Below, piece by piece: positions 1 through 13,061 of a stretch of DNA of 64,000 bases. The stretch covers positions 186,001 through 250,000 of the forward strand of contig JARWMV010000232.1 of the NCBI GenBank assembly GCA_030998015.1, given 5' to 3'. The notes below the pieces were generated by a model that did not search any database, was not told where the DNA came from, and saw nothing but the letters and a program-made list of their open reading frames with translations. The DNA is from Ceratorhiza oryzae-sativae (taxonomy: Eukaryota > Basidiomycota > Agaricomycetes > Cantharellales > Ceratobasidiaceae). A program made the translations under genes and the position numbers. Every line of letters starts with the position of its first letter. The first letter of the stretch is position 1.

Positions 1-871
1 AGCTGTAGGGATGCTGTCGAAGTCGTGACCCGGCATTCTAAAAAAGGTAGGACAGTTTTACGTTGTTGTTTTTTTCTCTATAAATTGTTGCTAATCGGGA
101 TTGGGACAGTCTCATTTGACATCGCCAAAGACGGCCAGACTGTAGCTGTTGTTACGTTTGTCAAGGCTGCGTACCGATTGGGCGAGACTGTGCTTGCTGC
201 GATAGAGTTCAATGACCCAACCATGGAAGGGAGGGTGTTGAAGGTATTTTCTCCTTTTCTCATGCTATTGTACCGAATCTAATATTCTGGTCTGATCATA
301 GTACTCTGCAACACTTGAATCGACTGAATCTCTGGCTCTTCACACCCCTGCTCCACAAACGCGAAAATATGCAGAACACCATGCGGCGCTAGCGCTTGGG
401 ACACAGCGCGCGGCGTTTTCGTTGGACATTCCGAGCGACGGGACGCCTTCATTCGGCCTGGTTTTGAACCCGGCTCCCGCTCAGCCGAACGGCAAAGGCT
501 TGCCCAATGGCAATTATCGAGGGTTCAAGGTCGAAGGCGGCCTTCAATGGCGCATCCGTATGGCGCTTGTTGTCTGCATGAGCCCACCCGCTCGATCTCG
601 ACACATGGCACGCGACGGGCCAGGAAACGAGTGGGGCGAAGCTTGGCGCGCGACGAGTGATCTGGCGCCGCTTGGGCCCGCTACAGAATCCGGAGGAGCG
701 AGCGAGAGCTGGGGGTCGTTCTTTGGTCGATGGACTGGCGAGGAAGGTACTGAAACCGAAGAAGAAAAATGGGTCAAGCTGAAGCTCGAGACTCTCGAAT
801 GCGAACTACCGATTACTGTATTTCCGGGAAGTACCGCGTACCAGCCGAGCGGGTTTGATACTTGGGCTTAG
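1..871 (+). CDS. RGP1: Rgp1-family protein, C-terminal part (Ypt6/Rab6 GEF subunit)
   Basis: The 5' end lies outside the window. Three exons are visible: 1-46, 110-243 and 302-871 (TAG stop). Both introns are GT-AG and the reading frame is kept: phase 1 at 46/110 (GTC codon), phase 0 at 243/302. The product carries the conserved Rgp1 core (KKVSFDIAKDGQTVA, then AYRLGETVLAAIEFND) and the typical end motif ECELPITVFPGSTAY. In yeast Rgp1 pairs with Ric1 as exchange factor for the Golgi Rab Ypt6, so a role in endosome-to-Golgi transport is expected. The insert around residues from nucleotides 600-760 is low in complexity and is probably a disordered linker. The identification rests on family recall, not a search. 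Confidence 0.8.
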
Positions 872-1349
872 TTGGAGTGTTGGCTGCTATTAGTTGTAAA
901 GTATCGATCGTTTCGTAGCTGTATACTGGGATGTTGTAGTGATGTAATCTCTATAGACATTTTGTTTTAGCTTTATGTACGATTTTTGTAGAGTATTGAT
1001 CGGATCGTGATCAGTGGAGGCTGACTAAGCCAAATGAAAATCTTAGCCTTGGCAGAGCGGGTCTGGCTTGGGTCCCTTTTATAGGATGGGGATTTTGGAG
1101 ACAATGTGGTTGCTGTCTGACAATGTGGGTATTGCTAATAGCTCGAGTTCTATGACGTTGGCAAAGCAGCCGATTCTATTCACCGCCAGCCCCAGAGCTC
1201 TAGACCGCTAACATGCATTCCATTTTCATTTAATGTCATCTCGGAGTATTCCATAAGGGTATTCCGCTACCTACCCGTTTCAGCCTTTACGACTGACTCC
1301 CTCGGCACACACAACCCGAGGTTGACTCTCACCTCTGAACAAAAAAAGC
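872..1349. other. Intergenic region between Rgp1 and the carrier gene
   Basis: This holds the 3' region of the Rgp1 gene and the promoter of the next gene, both on the plus strand. I see no further ORF with coding character and no repeat. A pyrimidine-rich stretch near 1280-1330 precedes the start codon at 1350, as is common in fungal promoters. Confidence 0.5.
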
Positions 1350-3371
1350 ATGCCGAGCGCGAACACTCTCATTTGGATATCGGCCAAGCCGTTGCTCAAA
1401 CTGTAAGCAGCTGCAAGGGAAGCCACGACTCAAGTTTCTCATGTCGGGTTCTAGTGTGATTACTACTTCGTTTGGTTACTTCCTAACGAAAGCAGACTTG
1501 TTTAGTGCCGTTGCGGCGAGAGGGGCGGGACAAGTTCTACTCGTAGGTGTCTTGTTTAACCTTTTGGGCTGGCAAGCGTTCATCGAGCTTTTCAACAGAA
1601 CATATTCCTTCCATCGCTTCTCTTCTCAAAGATTGTCTCCGGGTTTACAACGCAGAACATTGTCGCTCTAGGTTCTTTTCCCCTCCTCCCTTCTTACCAA
1701 CAAACGTTGATCTTACGTTTATGACTAATTATTCTAGGCCCGCTTATCTTGATAGCATGTATCTACCAGCTTTACGGGCTGTTTGTCGGTTGGGCAATTA
1801 GGGCAGTGTTCTGGGTGCCCCGCCGTTTCCACAATGGTATTTTGGTTGCTGGCGCGTGGAGCAACTGGGGAGACCTTCGTAAGCATCCCATAATCTATTA
1901 TGACCAAATTTTATATAACATTCCTTCTGGTTAGCCACTGCCGTAATCATGTCCATGACCGCAAGCGCCCCATTCTCCAAGGGTGACTCGGACATTGCGT
2001 AGCATATATTTCGGCCTTTATTCTGGTCTTTTTCGTGAGCGTTTACTCTCCGACCTTTGGCGTTCTCGACTGAGGTGGTTGTGCGACAGGTTACTTTGTT
2101 CCCTTTGGGAGGGCACAAGCTAATCGCAAAAGATTATCTGGATGGTGCGATGCCTGCCGACACAGATGATGATTCCAGAGAGGAAGCGCTTGCACGTATG
2201 CGGCGTCGATGGGTGACCCTGCGCGGTATGATAAGCTCGCGAAGCCTGAGGTCAGACCTTCAGCAAGGTGATTCGAAAAATGACGGCAATGGTGTTGCCG
2301 AAAAGGATATCGAGGTCAGCCCGTTCAAGCTGTCAATCATTTTATACTAATTCCGGTGTCGCTGGGGTAGGTTGAACTGGCGCTTCCTCGCCCACTCGCA
2401 CCCAACGCTATATTCAGTCCTTCTGAGCCTACCGTTTTGGGGGGTGGTCAGTCAACGCGACCACCCTCCGCGATCGCTTCACCTGCACCCACTGTTGTGG
2501 GCGGCGTTGCTACCAACTTGTCCCAGAATCCGGCTGTGCCGGCTGACAAAAAAATCGACATATCACTGCCGGATGGCGAACCCCAACATTACACAACACC
2601 GAGCCGACTCAAACGTGCATGGCTGGTTACAAAATCTTTCGTGGTTTCCCTTGCCTCTCCACCTACGATCACAATGGTCTCGGCATTTATAATCGCACTC
2701 GTTCCAAATCTCAAAGCCCTTTTTATTGCCCCTGCAGCCGACTCGAATATTCATATCGCTCCAGCACCAGATGGTCTTCCGCCTCTGAATTTTATCATCG
2801 ACACAGCTAGCTTCATCGGTGGTGGTAGTATCCCTCTTGGTCTCATTTGCCTCGGTAGCGCCCTCGCAAGGCTGCAAGTACCCAAACCAATCAGCAGAGC
2901 ACCCTTGAGTGCAATTACCGCACTATCCATTCTGAAAGTCAGTCCTCGGGTTCCACAAATGTGTCTGATCAGAAATTAACTAGTGAATGCGTCCTTCTCA
3001 TGTAGATGGTTATTGGCCCTATCTTGGAGTCCTTGTTGTCGAGGGCTTGACTCATCATACGAGCTTGATTGATCCCAATGATAAAGTGTTGAGGTTTGTC
3101 TGTATATACTTCGCAGGCGTTCCTACTGCCACATCTCAGGTAAGTTGACACGGCTCAGGGCAGCTATGGCAAACTCAAATGTCGCTCAGGTATACCTCAC
3201 GCAAGTCTACTCACCTGACGGATCAGCCGGACATATAGCTTCGTTCTTGATACCTCAATATGCACTGAGTGAGTGTATTCTCTTTATGCATTTATCCAGT
3301 TTTAATGAGCCATTATAGTGTTTGTCACAATGACTGCGTCATCTGCGTATGCACTACACGCCTTGTTTTAG
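1350..3371 (+). CDS. Auxin efflux carrier (AEC/PIN-like) family membrane transporter, two apparent frameshifts
   Basis: Ten exons fit: 1350-1402, 1455-1542, 1599-1671, 1738-1878, 1935-2034, 2090-2314, 2371-2937, 3006-3139, 3190-3268, 3319-3371. All introns are GT-AG and 50-70 bp. Family signatures appear in order: LTKADLFSAVAARGAGQ, IVALGPLILIACIYQLYG, VLVAG-like GILVAGAWSNWGDL, LFPLGGHKLIAKDY, a variable hydrophilic central loop, VYLTQVYSPDGSA and the end MFVTMTASSAYALHALF. The protein is a multi-helix secondary carrier; fungal members sit in ER or plasma membrane and their substrates are poorly known. Exon 5 (near 1997) and exon 8 (near 3027) each lack one base relative to the frame the family requires. 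In exon 8 a G run is shortened. Either sequence errors or a young pseudogene. Confidence 0.8.
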
Positions 3372-6300
3372 AGTTTTGTTTTCATCATTTTGTCTTTGAT
3401 CGAGTATTATCATTTCAGTGTGAATGTTTCGCCATAGGTATATGTTTTTTCGACTATAGTATAAAAGATAGTTCCTTTTTTAGGATTATTTAATCACCAT
3501 TAGTCGCTTTGTGATAAAATTCATACTATTGTACGGGCAAACCAGAAGGATTTGACACCTTGAAACGACCGAGTAGTCGGGCGGACGAAGCCCTTGGAGA
3601 CAGAGACAGAACTCTTTCAAGAGACCAAGCAAACTGAAAATATCCCCCAAGTGACATTTGTGTGTTCTCTCTCTTCGGTATCGTCCAGTTCATCCTCGCT
3701 TCCATGCCCTACTGCTCGCCCCCTAGCCCCGACATGGCCAGCCTCGGTAGAATAATAGGCCAAATTGCCCTGACGGTTAGCTTACACCAAGGCCTCTGAA
3801 ACTCCCATAGGTTCGAGTGTCGGGCGTCGAACTCTCAGTGGCTCGAAATCGGGACAATCCATAGTGATTTAAACGTCCTTATTCAAAGCACATAGTTCGA
3901 CGAGTAAAATTTTTGCATGTCGTACAATTGAATCTACACTATTAATAGAAAGCTTAGCTACTCGTATGCAGCATAGCTCAAGTGCCCTTCTGTGTCAGAC
4001 CGAACATATACGTGCTGTGCAAGTAAAGCAATATAACTTCTGAACATTCAAACAAAAGGGACCAAATACCTGTAGAATATTTTTGTACGTAGTATAACGT
4101 TCTCGAATGAATGAGTCATCGAGTTGAGTAAGTAATCGAGTTAGCTCAATACATGCGCCGTATACGCGCATCCGAGTGCAAGTATGGCTCGGGAATTTTA
4201 GGGCATGAGTAGGGGTGCTTTCGACCCCTTATTGACCATCCCATTATCTCTATATCTTACTGTCTTTACTCCAGTTGCTCGGGTAGTTGTACCGATTAAG
4301 CTCTATGCTTGCAAATCATTCACTCAAATTCATACACTAATCAGTGGCGTCGCTGACGTAGGTGTTGTAGGGAACAAGGGTCATGTAGAAGCTATCGAGC
4401 TATGGTTCCCTTAGACAGTCAGTGGCGCGCTTACCGTAAACGAGTGCGATTTGTTTGATACGCCTCTAGAGATGCCAATTGGGCGCGAACATCCTGGCCA
4501 GCATTCCGGCCTGACCCAAGGCTTCGGAAATGAAACCATCGAGGAATCGACAAGTTGACTACGATGGATCGAGTCGCCATTCGATTGCCTTTACATAATT
4601 GACTATTGGCCAGTCATTCAAGGGTTGCCCCTTTTACACGTAGCTGACGGTAAAGACAAGTCGAATCTTGGGTGAGGAGCCAAAGAATATGCTAAGTATC
4701 ATTTCATACACAAAAAAGCCATCCAAGAACGAGACACTATGATGGTGGATATAGGAGTTCCAATGGTACTGATAATATCCATTGGTCTCGTCGGGAACCA
4801 GCATGCATGCGTCTCACAAGCGAGCATCACGAACAGAGCTTTACGCTTTACTTACTTGCCGACGTAGAAATCCAGCATATTTTCGAACAACGCCAATGAA
4901 TAGTTTGTTTGTGTCGCGGTTGTCAACATTGACAGCCAAGAATTAGCCCTTCGTTACGTCCGAATCGGGCATACCTGGTCCGTTGGGGCGTCTCTTTGTG
5001 TTCGAGCGGCCAATGATCCAATGAGACACGATGCTGACGTCACGGGAACGATTGAGGTGCCACGTGAAGTCGTGCCGATTGGTGAATCGGGCCTGAGATT
5101 CTCCTCGAATGGATGTAATCCGACATGTTGGATATCTCGTAGGTTGAAGTATCTCGGAAAGATATGGAACTGAAAGCCAGGGTTCGCCAACACTGCAGCA
5201 ACGGTTACGTTAGTCAGACGTTGGTGCATCTGCAACATGCCGTTGTTCTTGATACGCCGCCGGTCGGAGATTTCATAGTCGTGAACTGTAACGATTGACT
5301 TTTTATTGCGGAAGCCCCTATGTGAATAGATGCGATGCCGACGTATAGAACGGGCTGAATCTAAACCTTCTTTTGTTTTGGTGTCTCCTGCCTCATCTTG
5401 CAATCGCGAACTTACCTTTATGCGCCACTGGTAGTCCTGACTAGCTTTATCGGGATCGGGCAATATCAGGAAACCTACCGATATCTGTGCTCAATGTACC
5501 CAGAAATGGGATAGACTTTTTTTTCTCTGGCTGCTTGTTGTCCAGTGCCACATCATTTAGCCGTGTTTACCCGAGCCTCGACCAGAATCAAATTGACATT
5601 AGTCGATTGCTCTTATGTAGTACAGTTTAGAGTTCATGTATAGACGGGCATGTCTCCCCGCCGTTTGGAAATTTCGGAATAACCGGGTCCGGATGCGCAG
5701 TAACCTGCCCTTTTCATTATCCAGGGCAGTGAAGTAACGTGCCCTAGTCCTCCCAGCGACTATTTCTTTACACATACCCCAATCTACTGCTACGCGTCAA
5801 CATCAGGCCGAGCGACCTAGATAGGACCTAGATCCTTCACTTGAAACACGGAAATGCTGTACGGGGCAAAGTCTGTTCCCTCATTTAATCGCTCAGAACC
5901 AGAAACTCAATTAAGCGTTAAACTATTTCATTTGGATAGCATACTTATCTGACATATTAGGTATGAATCCAAAAGAGTCCGTTTGTAGGCCCCTTTCTTA
6001 GAGTGGCGTCGTTCCTAGTAGCGGGCATCGTGCTTGAAGGGGTATTGACGTCTGACCACACGAGTTGAGTACCTTTGAGGACGATGTTCACCCATTCTGC
6101 GCTGGGCGTTCACGCCCGGTTATACTACAAGTATTAATATATTCAGACTCACGAAAGCATGCAAGTGATGGTTTGGCGCTCTGCGTATTTGTATTTACGA
6201 GCATGGTGAACTCTAGTAACAAGGTAGTGGTATATGCATGCATACATGCCTTGGGGTTATCTATACCATAACGATCCGGGATTGGATTGAATTCGTACGG

Positions 6301-6596
6301 CCGCCACTCGTTTGCAACTCACAAAAATCCACTTGACTGACGAATGAACGTAGCATACACTGTGTCGTCCCCATTGTCGACTAGGCGAAACCAGAGTTGA
6401 AGATGAATGGGGTTGCTGTATTCTCGTCGCGATCTTCACGTTCGGCGTTATAGCACGCATTTTTAGTTGTTTTTTTCGGGAAGATAAGTACTTTAGAAAC
6501 GGCGGAATTGATTGCGAGTTTGTTTATGTTCGCCTTGATTTGTCATCTTATAGGACTTATACGTTCAAGAAGCAATATAGTACTCCGGGCTCCACT
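3372..6596. other. Gene-poor intergenic region
   Basis: About 3.2 kb without a gene I can support. The longest open frame is on the minus strand (4954-5463), but it starts from a non-ATG codon, shows no recognisable motif and no introns that join it to anything. Base composition is mixed and I see no terminal repeats or tandem arrays. Confidence 0.5.
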
Positions 6597-8035
6597 TCAT
6601 CGGCGCCCAGACACCGTCACCCATGTCAAGGCAACGGCGAGCCCGACCAAAAGCCCGCCTACAAATCCTGTCTGTTCTACCTTTTCGGCCATGTATTGGG
6701 CACCGTTCCCAAATTTCGTCGCAAGTTTTTCCTCAAAATCGACATGGAAGACTTTCTCATCTTCCTTGACTCTTGTCTGCGGCAGACCAGCGAGGTCGCG
6801 ACAAAAGGCAAGACCGGGTAAACCTGTTCATTGTGTGTGCTTTAAATTTTGCGCTTTGGCGAAAAACAAAGAAATAGTCTAACCGTCAACCGATCGTACG
6901 TTCGCGTCTGCCCAGTACTGTTTCAGTCCCTTTGGATCACGCACGTCTTTACTCGAATCTTCTGGAGATGGGGCAAACAGCAAATGAGAAAGAGGATTGG
7001 TCTGATCAAAGTTATCTGACCAGATGGTTTAGGTTAGGAGAGTGGGTGCATATTCATGACGGTTGGGCTCGCCTTGTTCAGACGCGAACTTTTGATCCCT
7101 CTCTTCAAGCGGAGCGGTCCAGTCACGAAGGGCCTGGCGATCGCCCTCCAATTTGTACATCGGGACCGAATACCCACAAGACTGTTCACTCGAGATTAAT
7201 AAAGACCCAACAGCATCACCCACCACACTTACAGTGCCAACTTTATGTATGTCTACCTCAATGGCCGCCCGTGATCCCACTAATCGCTCTTCCACTGGGA
7301 TGAGTTCGTTGTATCTTGGAGAACCGATTGCGTGGACCGTTCCTACCACAGGGTGACCCGTAGGATCAAACACAAGAACCACCGCAACGGGAAATTCAGA
7401 CTAACCGGTACCAAACAGACGCATAATCCGTGGCGGTCCTTCAAATGCATTGAACCTACAAGCATACAGAGCGTGAATCAGCGTGAATATGAGCGCCGAC
7501 ACGGGTCACCCGAAGCTACTTACAGAACCGTAATACGTCCATTTTCACGAAGATGCGACGCAGTTTCAACCCCTATTCAACAAGTATGTAGCCACAGGAT
7601 CCACAGAAAACGAGTCGACTCACCTGATCCCGTAAGATCTTGGTAGAAGAAGGTCTTTTCGTCGAGGATCTTGAAGGTCCCGGTCATCCCTTTCGGCGAA
7701 ATGTTGATGTGGCCGGAACGGCTAAGCGGGGCTGTCGCGACCCAGAAACACCGTTGCTCTTCGATCCATCTGCGAGCCAAATAGTCAGACGAGCGAATAG
7801 GGCAAAAAGATATTGCACGAGCATCATTGCATTAATAACAATGAAGTTTATCTATGTTATTCAAAACTGATCGATCACTCATGGTGGTTTGTTTGATTAT
7901 CACCGACAACAAAACTCCTGATAAAGGCTAGGAACAGGAAACAACTCGAGAGCGGAGCATGATAAGCGGTGGTGCAGTCATCTCATAGACTTACGGAATG
8001 AGCTCCTTGGGAATGGTATCGTGAAACTTGCCCAT
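6597..8035 (-). CDS. Pyridoxamine 5'-phosphate oxidase-like FMN-binding protein with C-terminal membrane anchor
   Basis: Eight exons on the minus strand: 8035-7995, 7769-7624, 7572-7524, 7455-7406, 7342-7233, 7181-7061, 6961-6884, 6823-6597, giving about 273 residues with every junction in frame. The start MGKFHDTIPKEL, then CFWVATAPLSRSGHINISPKG, the DLTGSG and NGRITVLFNAFEGPPRI segments, and GSRAAIEVDIHKVGTSCGYSVP are the marks of the fungal PNPOx-like split-barrel family. These proteins bind FMN; most have no proven substrate. The last exon ends in a hydrophobic stretch (TGFVGGLLVGLAVALTWV), which should anchor the protein in a membrane with the enzyme domain in the cytosol. The intron between exons 6 and 7 (7060-6962, GTCATG donor) is the least certain. 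Confidence 0.82.
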
Positions 8036-8323
8036 GTGTGTTACGCGTCCACTTTGTTCTGTCCAACTCGCGGTCTGGGGCACTACGGTGATGGGTAACT
8101 CGTGGTTCCTCGCACTGATATAGCACGGACATCAGCGCCTGTCTTGCCATAGACATCTTTAGTCATACATTCTCACGGCGTCTGTTAAATCGCTCAAGAT
8201 TCAAGAACAGCAAACAAACGAAACACTACAACAAGGTTCCAAAATGAAAGAAAAAAAAAAAGATTATGTACAAAATAGTGACCTATGCACCGTCCCTCAT
8301 ATTCATTCGTCTAACCCCGAGTT

Positions 8324-11300
8324 TCACTTGTGCCCCAACTTGAGCAAGGCACCAGCCACGCCGTCTACGGGGAGCCAGGCGGGTTCACCTTCGTCCTTTC
8401 GTGCCTGGATATACAACAACGTGCGCTTGAAGTGTCGGAGGATCATATCGGCCGTATGAACCCCCTCAATCAAGCCTGGCGGAGAGCGCGAGGTAGGATG
8501 GAAATCGGGTGCGGAGATGACGTCCACGTTGGATGTGATCAGCTCAATTAGGGAGTTTATATATTTTGGGGTAACCTATGAAACAGTTAGGATAGCCACA
8601 GAGGGAACACAAAAACTAACCTCTGTAACGCCGCGCTCAAAGTAGTACAGGTACTTGTCCAGAGCGTCGACATAGAGCTGCACCGACACCACCTCTTCGA
8701 AACACGAGCTCGCAATCCTCAGGCTCTTTTGCAAACATTCGAGCACGCGCTTTCCATCTCGTCTTGGCTACGTTCACGTGAACGTCAACTGATATTCCGA
8801 GCTTGGGGCGTAAAGTAAAAGAGGGGACAAACCTTCCGTTCCTCCGCATCCTCGCCTTCTCCAGCAGGCTCTCCTTCGGGTGCATCAGTTTGCCACCACA
8901 TATGACTCGCCAGCATCACCGCCGTTGCCTGGTGCGGCTTCTTGAGCAATTTGGCGCCGTGGACCGCAGCCTTGGTTATCAATGTATCGTAATTGTCCTC
9001 CCCAAACACCCGTGCACCTTGCAACGTGCCAATAATCAGCCCGATAGCCTGGAGCTGTGCACGCGATTCCGAGATTGAGTCTTCGTACACCGTGAAAGCC
9101 TGGACGTAGAACTCGTACGCGAGCTCTTCGAATGATGCACCACAGGCATCGCACACTTGCGCGGCGAGAAGGAACAGACGGAGTGCCGTGTCGGGTGACT
9201 CGACCGTGCTGAAAAGGACCGAGGTGAGTTGATGGATGAACTTGAACAAGGTGGTGACGCGGTTGTGCCAATCAATTTCCTGCGATCGAGTGAAATGAGG
9301 AAACTGGATAGGACCAAGAGGACTCGGAGGGTACTCACAACATGTTCTCGAGCCTTGAACCTCCTTGCCAGATTGATGGCCGAGATAATAAGCGGCGGGA
9401 ACGTGTATCGCATCCTCGGCCCACCTTCCGCAAAGAACCTCCGTGCCGTTTGTAACAGCTACGTCCAGCCGCGGTCAGTACCCTCATTCCTACTTATTCC
9501 CTTTCTCAAGACTCACCTCAAACTGCACATCCAAAGCCTCTGCCCTGAACAAATGAACCATGCGCGCGACCCATCCTTGCTCCTCCGCAAGATCTTCAGC
9601 TCCGACGGTGCTCGCACCCCGTCCTGCTCCGCCCACGCCACCCATCGCGGCCCCTGCGTCCCTCTGGTCTCGAACGAGCACATGGCACATCTCCAACACG
9701 CCTCCAACATCACTCGGCTGGTCAATGATCGTGTTGTTCTTCAGCACGCTTGCCACGACTGCGTGTGCGACAGCCCGACGGGTTGCAAATGGCTGTGGAG
9801 CGAGAAGGGCATTGTAATGTGGAAGCGCGAGGAGCGTGAGGACCGAGGTGTAGGATGTGATCGGTGCGAGAAGGAGCGAGAGTAGGTTTGATGTAGTGTG
9901 CGTTGTGTGGAGGTCTGGGCTGTTTTAGGGACATCATGAGTGGGGTTGTCGCGTGGAGAAGACACAGACACCTACCTATCGTGGAATTCCCCAACTTTGG
10001 TCTGCGCAAATGCCAACACCTGATCCACATACTCCAAACGATCAGGGTAGCAGCTCAATGCCAGGTTTATGAGCGAAACCAGGAGGGCAGTAATGTCCTG
10101 AATGGACAAATCCGGTCGGGCCTATCCAATCCACCAGCTGAGACTAGCCCAATGCAATCCAGAAAAACGAAAAACATGCCTTGATCAACTCGACAACCTG
10201 TTGCCAAAAGACCTCAAACAACTTGACGTCTTCCGGAATACCTCTAAATTTTTTTGGCGGGGCACCCTCCTTTTCTTTCCCTTTGCCCTTATCCTCGTCC
10301 ACACTTCCTTCAATGCTCGCTTGACCCCATTCGTTTCCAGCAGCCGTCGGGCTTGTCGGACTCAGCCCATTCCCGTTGGCCTCGCGTGCCCGGCGAACCT
10401 TTTCGGCGAGCCGTTTTGCGGCTGCTTCTTCTTGCTTGCGTACCTCTTCTGGGTCTTCGTTTTCTGCTTCACGCGCGGCATACGACGCCAGCCGGTCGAT
10501 CAACGCACTAACAATTTGTTTGATGTTTACTTTCGGATGAAGTTTGGCGGTAGCCGAGAGGAATTCGGTGAGAGTGTGGAGATGGAAATCATCCGTAAAG
10601 ACCTGTTTATCCTCAGTATTTGTAGACCTAAACGGAACCAGAATAGACATACTTGGATGACAACTTCCATCAAATACTCTTGCGCGATGACATCCTTGCA
10701 ACTAACGACCTGCTCCAATATGCTCGGCAAGATCAACGTTCGGTACATGCCCAAATCGACGCCGTCAAGCTGGGAGAGCCGGACCAAATTTGTGCCAACC
10801 AGGATGCGAAGCTCGCGACGCTCCATCTCGCGCTTTTCGCGCTCACGCGAGTGACCTTGGTGTTGGAGCCTGACCCAGAGCTTGTTCATCTCGATAAAGT
10901 TGGTGAGGACGAATGCGATCGAGTCGTGGAGGTTTCCGGCTTGGCTGTCTACATGTGAGAACGGGGTAGTTTGGAGTACAACTTGGTGTAATACGTACGT
11001 CTGGCTATCTCCAATGGGTAGATGATCCCTCGTCTGACCGCTGAGGTAATGGCGGAGAAAGAGTCCACGGGTTGGGTGTTGCACTCCACGAGACATTTCC
11101 ATCATATCCTTCATGATCTCCTTGACAGGTGCATCTGGGATGCTCATGTACACCGAGCCAACAGTGATCATGAGATATAACCTGGGCACGATGTTTCCTG
11201 CATACTGAACGAGCTCGTACAGATCAGCAAGATGGTGCTTGCCCGAGGTGTGCGCGTCGAGCAAGTAGTTTGACACATGGCGTAGTGCATCGAATACAGC

Positions 11301-11575
11301 CATGTCTATCATCGAACGTAAGTATTTGCAAGAGCTATTTACCATGCAAGAACGCACAGAGTTCATAGTACATTTTGGGTGTGAGTGACGACGTCCGCAG
11401 CTCGGCAGCATCGTACTCGCACTCTTGAGCGCATCCATGAGCTGGTCGTTCTCCTGTCATTCCAGTTAGCGTTAATGTCAACAATAATTAACCAACGCAC
11501 CAGACATCGCTTCATCTGGACCATCTGTATCTTGACGACACTCAGCGCCTCGGCAAGCAGCTTTCCGTCGTCCAT
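8324..11575 (-). CDS. VPS35: VPS35, cargo-recognition core subunit of retromer
   Basis: About eleven exons on the minus strand. Conserved blocks are clear along the whole length: [157 protein letters not shown] and the C-terminal [20 protein letters not shown] and [21 protein letters not shown]35 is the alpha-solenoid backbone of retromer and recycles cargo from endosome to Golgi. A charged insert (nucleotides about 10400-10250) is specific to this protein. One base appears missing near 11406 (CC to C on the plus strand), shifting frame in exon 2. The intron at about 10183-10127 seems to use a GC donor. The start at 11575 is the first ATG in frame; a short upstream exon cannot be excluded. 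Confidence 0.9.
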
Positions 11576-11932
11576 GCTGCTTCGGTCCGGACCCGTGGGA
11601 TTGATCGTACTCGGCGGCAGGATGGGCAATCTTTGAGGAAAATACGACTATTCTGTGGCCGCGTAGGCTTGTGTTTCTGTTAAACTCAGGCTTAGCATGA
11701 GAGGAATGAAGTCATGGAAATGGAATACGGACATATGGGGTTTGGCGGGGAGTACGTGGCCTATGTATTTCGAAAAGAACATTTCATTAGTTTATTTCAT
11801 GTGGGACGTGTATAATAGCAGGATGCAGCGACCTTTTTGGCGAAGACGAGGCTGGTGTGGTCGAGTGTGAAGACGACTGCGGCTAATTAGTCGGCACAGC
11901 ATCCGCGGTCCTGGTCCTGACCACCACTTGCC
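11576..11932. promoter_or_regulatory. Divergent promoter region, VPS35 / GPALPP protein
   Basis: The two start codons (11575 on minus, 11933 on plus) are 357 bp apart and point away from each other, so both promoters must lie here. No clear TATA box or palindrome stands out. Confidence 0.45.
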
Positions 11933-13061
11933 ATGATCGGCCCCGACATCCCAGCCCACCTCCTCAACCCCGCCCCACCCGACGACGACGACGAGCCCAA
12001 AGCTGGCCCGAGCTCGCCACCGAGGAGCACGACGCCCCCTGTGTCTATTGGCCCGAGTATACCCGCGCACTTGGTTAAACCAACACAACCAGCACCAGCG
12101 GACGAGGAGGAAGAAGATGAAGACGCGTTCCTGCCCGCTCTACCTCCAGACCTACCTGCGCCTGGCCCTACCCCTTCCTCAGAACCAGCTAGGCAAATAG
12201 GGCCCACGTTTCCCCAGCGACCTCCCAAAGAGCACGAGTCTGACAGCGACGATGACTATGGACCTATGCCTTTACCCGCTGGCCTATCAGCGGTCGAAGA
12301 TGAGAATGATGGCGTACGAGAGTTTATTGAGCGCGAGAGGCGGAGAGAACAGCAGATCGAGGTGAGTCACCAGACTTTCTGACATTGGCCACTCTATAGT
12401 TATATCTACGATCAACAGGAAGCAAAACAGCCCAAAGCACTCAAACGAGACGACTGGATGCTTGCTCCTCCGAGCTCCAGCGACATGTTCTCGTGTACGC
12501 CCTCGTCCTCTGTGTGCTCCTCGCCCAATTTGATTCCTTCCCCCAGCGCTCGATCCAACGAAACTCAAAAATAGGCAATTCTCCCGCTCGACAACCGATA
12601 AAAAATCCGCTGCATCCAACCTCTGGACCGAAACGCCCCAAGAGCGTCAACAACGTCTGGCAGACGAAATCTCCGGAAAGCGAAAACGCGCCGAAAACGC
12701 CACGACCGATGCTCCCGACGAAGACGTCATCAAACGACGCAAGAGGGACGAGGAGCTACGGGCACAGGTTGAAGCACACAATGTTTGTCTCTAGCATCAG
12801 TCCTTGACCTCTAGCCTCGCTGACGTTTCAACGTTTCCGGCCCGGTTTCTGCAGAAGGCCACTCGTGCCGAATCGCTCGTTGCAATGCACAGCGCGCCTA
12901 CGCCAAACCCAGACGACGCCCCACCTGGTATATGGGACCACTCGAGAGATATGGGGCTCGGCGGCCGACTGATGGACGAAAAGTCGAGGTCAAAGATGCT
13001 GAAGGATGCCAAGGGGCTTGGAGACCGGTTTGGTCATGGACAACGTGGAGGGTTCCTGTGA
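11933..13061 (+). CDS. GPALPP-motif (DUF3752) protein
   Basis: Four exons (11933-12361, 12419-12494, 12547-12782, 12855-13061), 315 residues, no frame breaks. The N-terminal half repeats the short IGPxxPxHL / IGPTFP motif (MIGPDIPAHLLNP, IGPSIPAHLVKP, ARQIGPTFPQRP) and the DYGPMPLPAG block, separated by acidic and proline-rich linkers. The C-terminal DUF3752 domain shows KRDDWMLAPP, LWTETPQERQQRL, KRRKRDEELRAQVEAHN and GIWDHSRDMGLGGRLMD, ending in RFGHGQRGGFL. The family is nuclear and of unknown biochemical role; a link to RNA metabolism is suspected from its composition only. Confidence 0.88.

Noticed and set aside
4954..5463. 169-codon open frame on the minus strand
   Set aside because: It begins at a non-ATG codon, has no motif, and no splice partners extend it. 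Length alone is not evidence in this composition.
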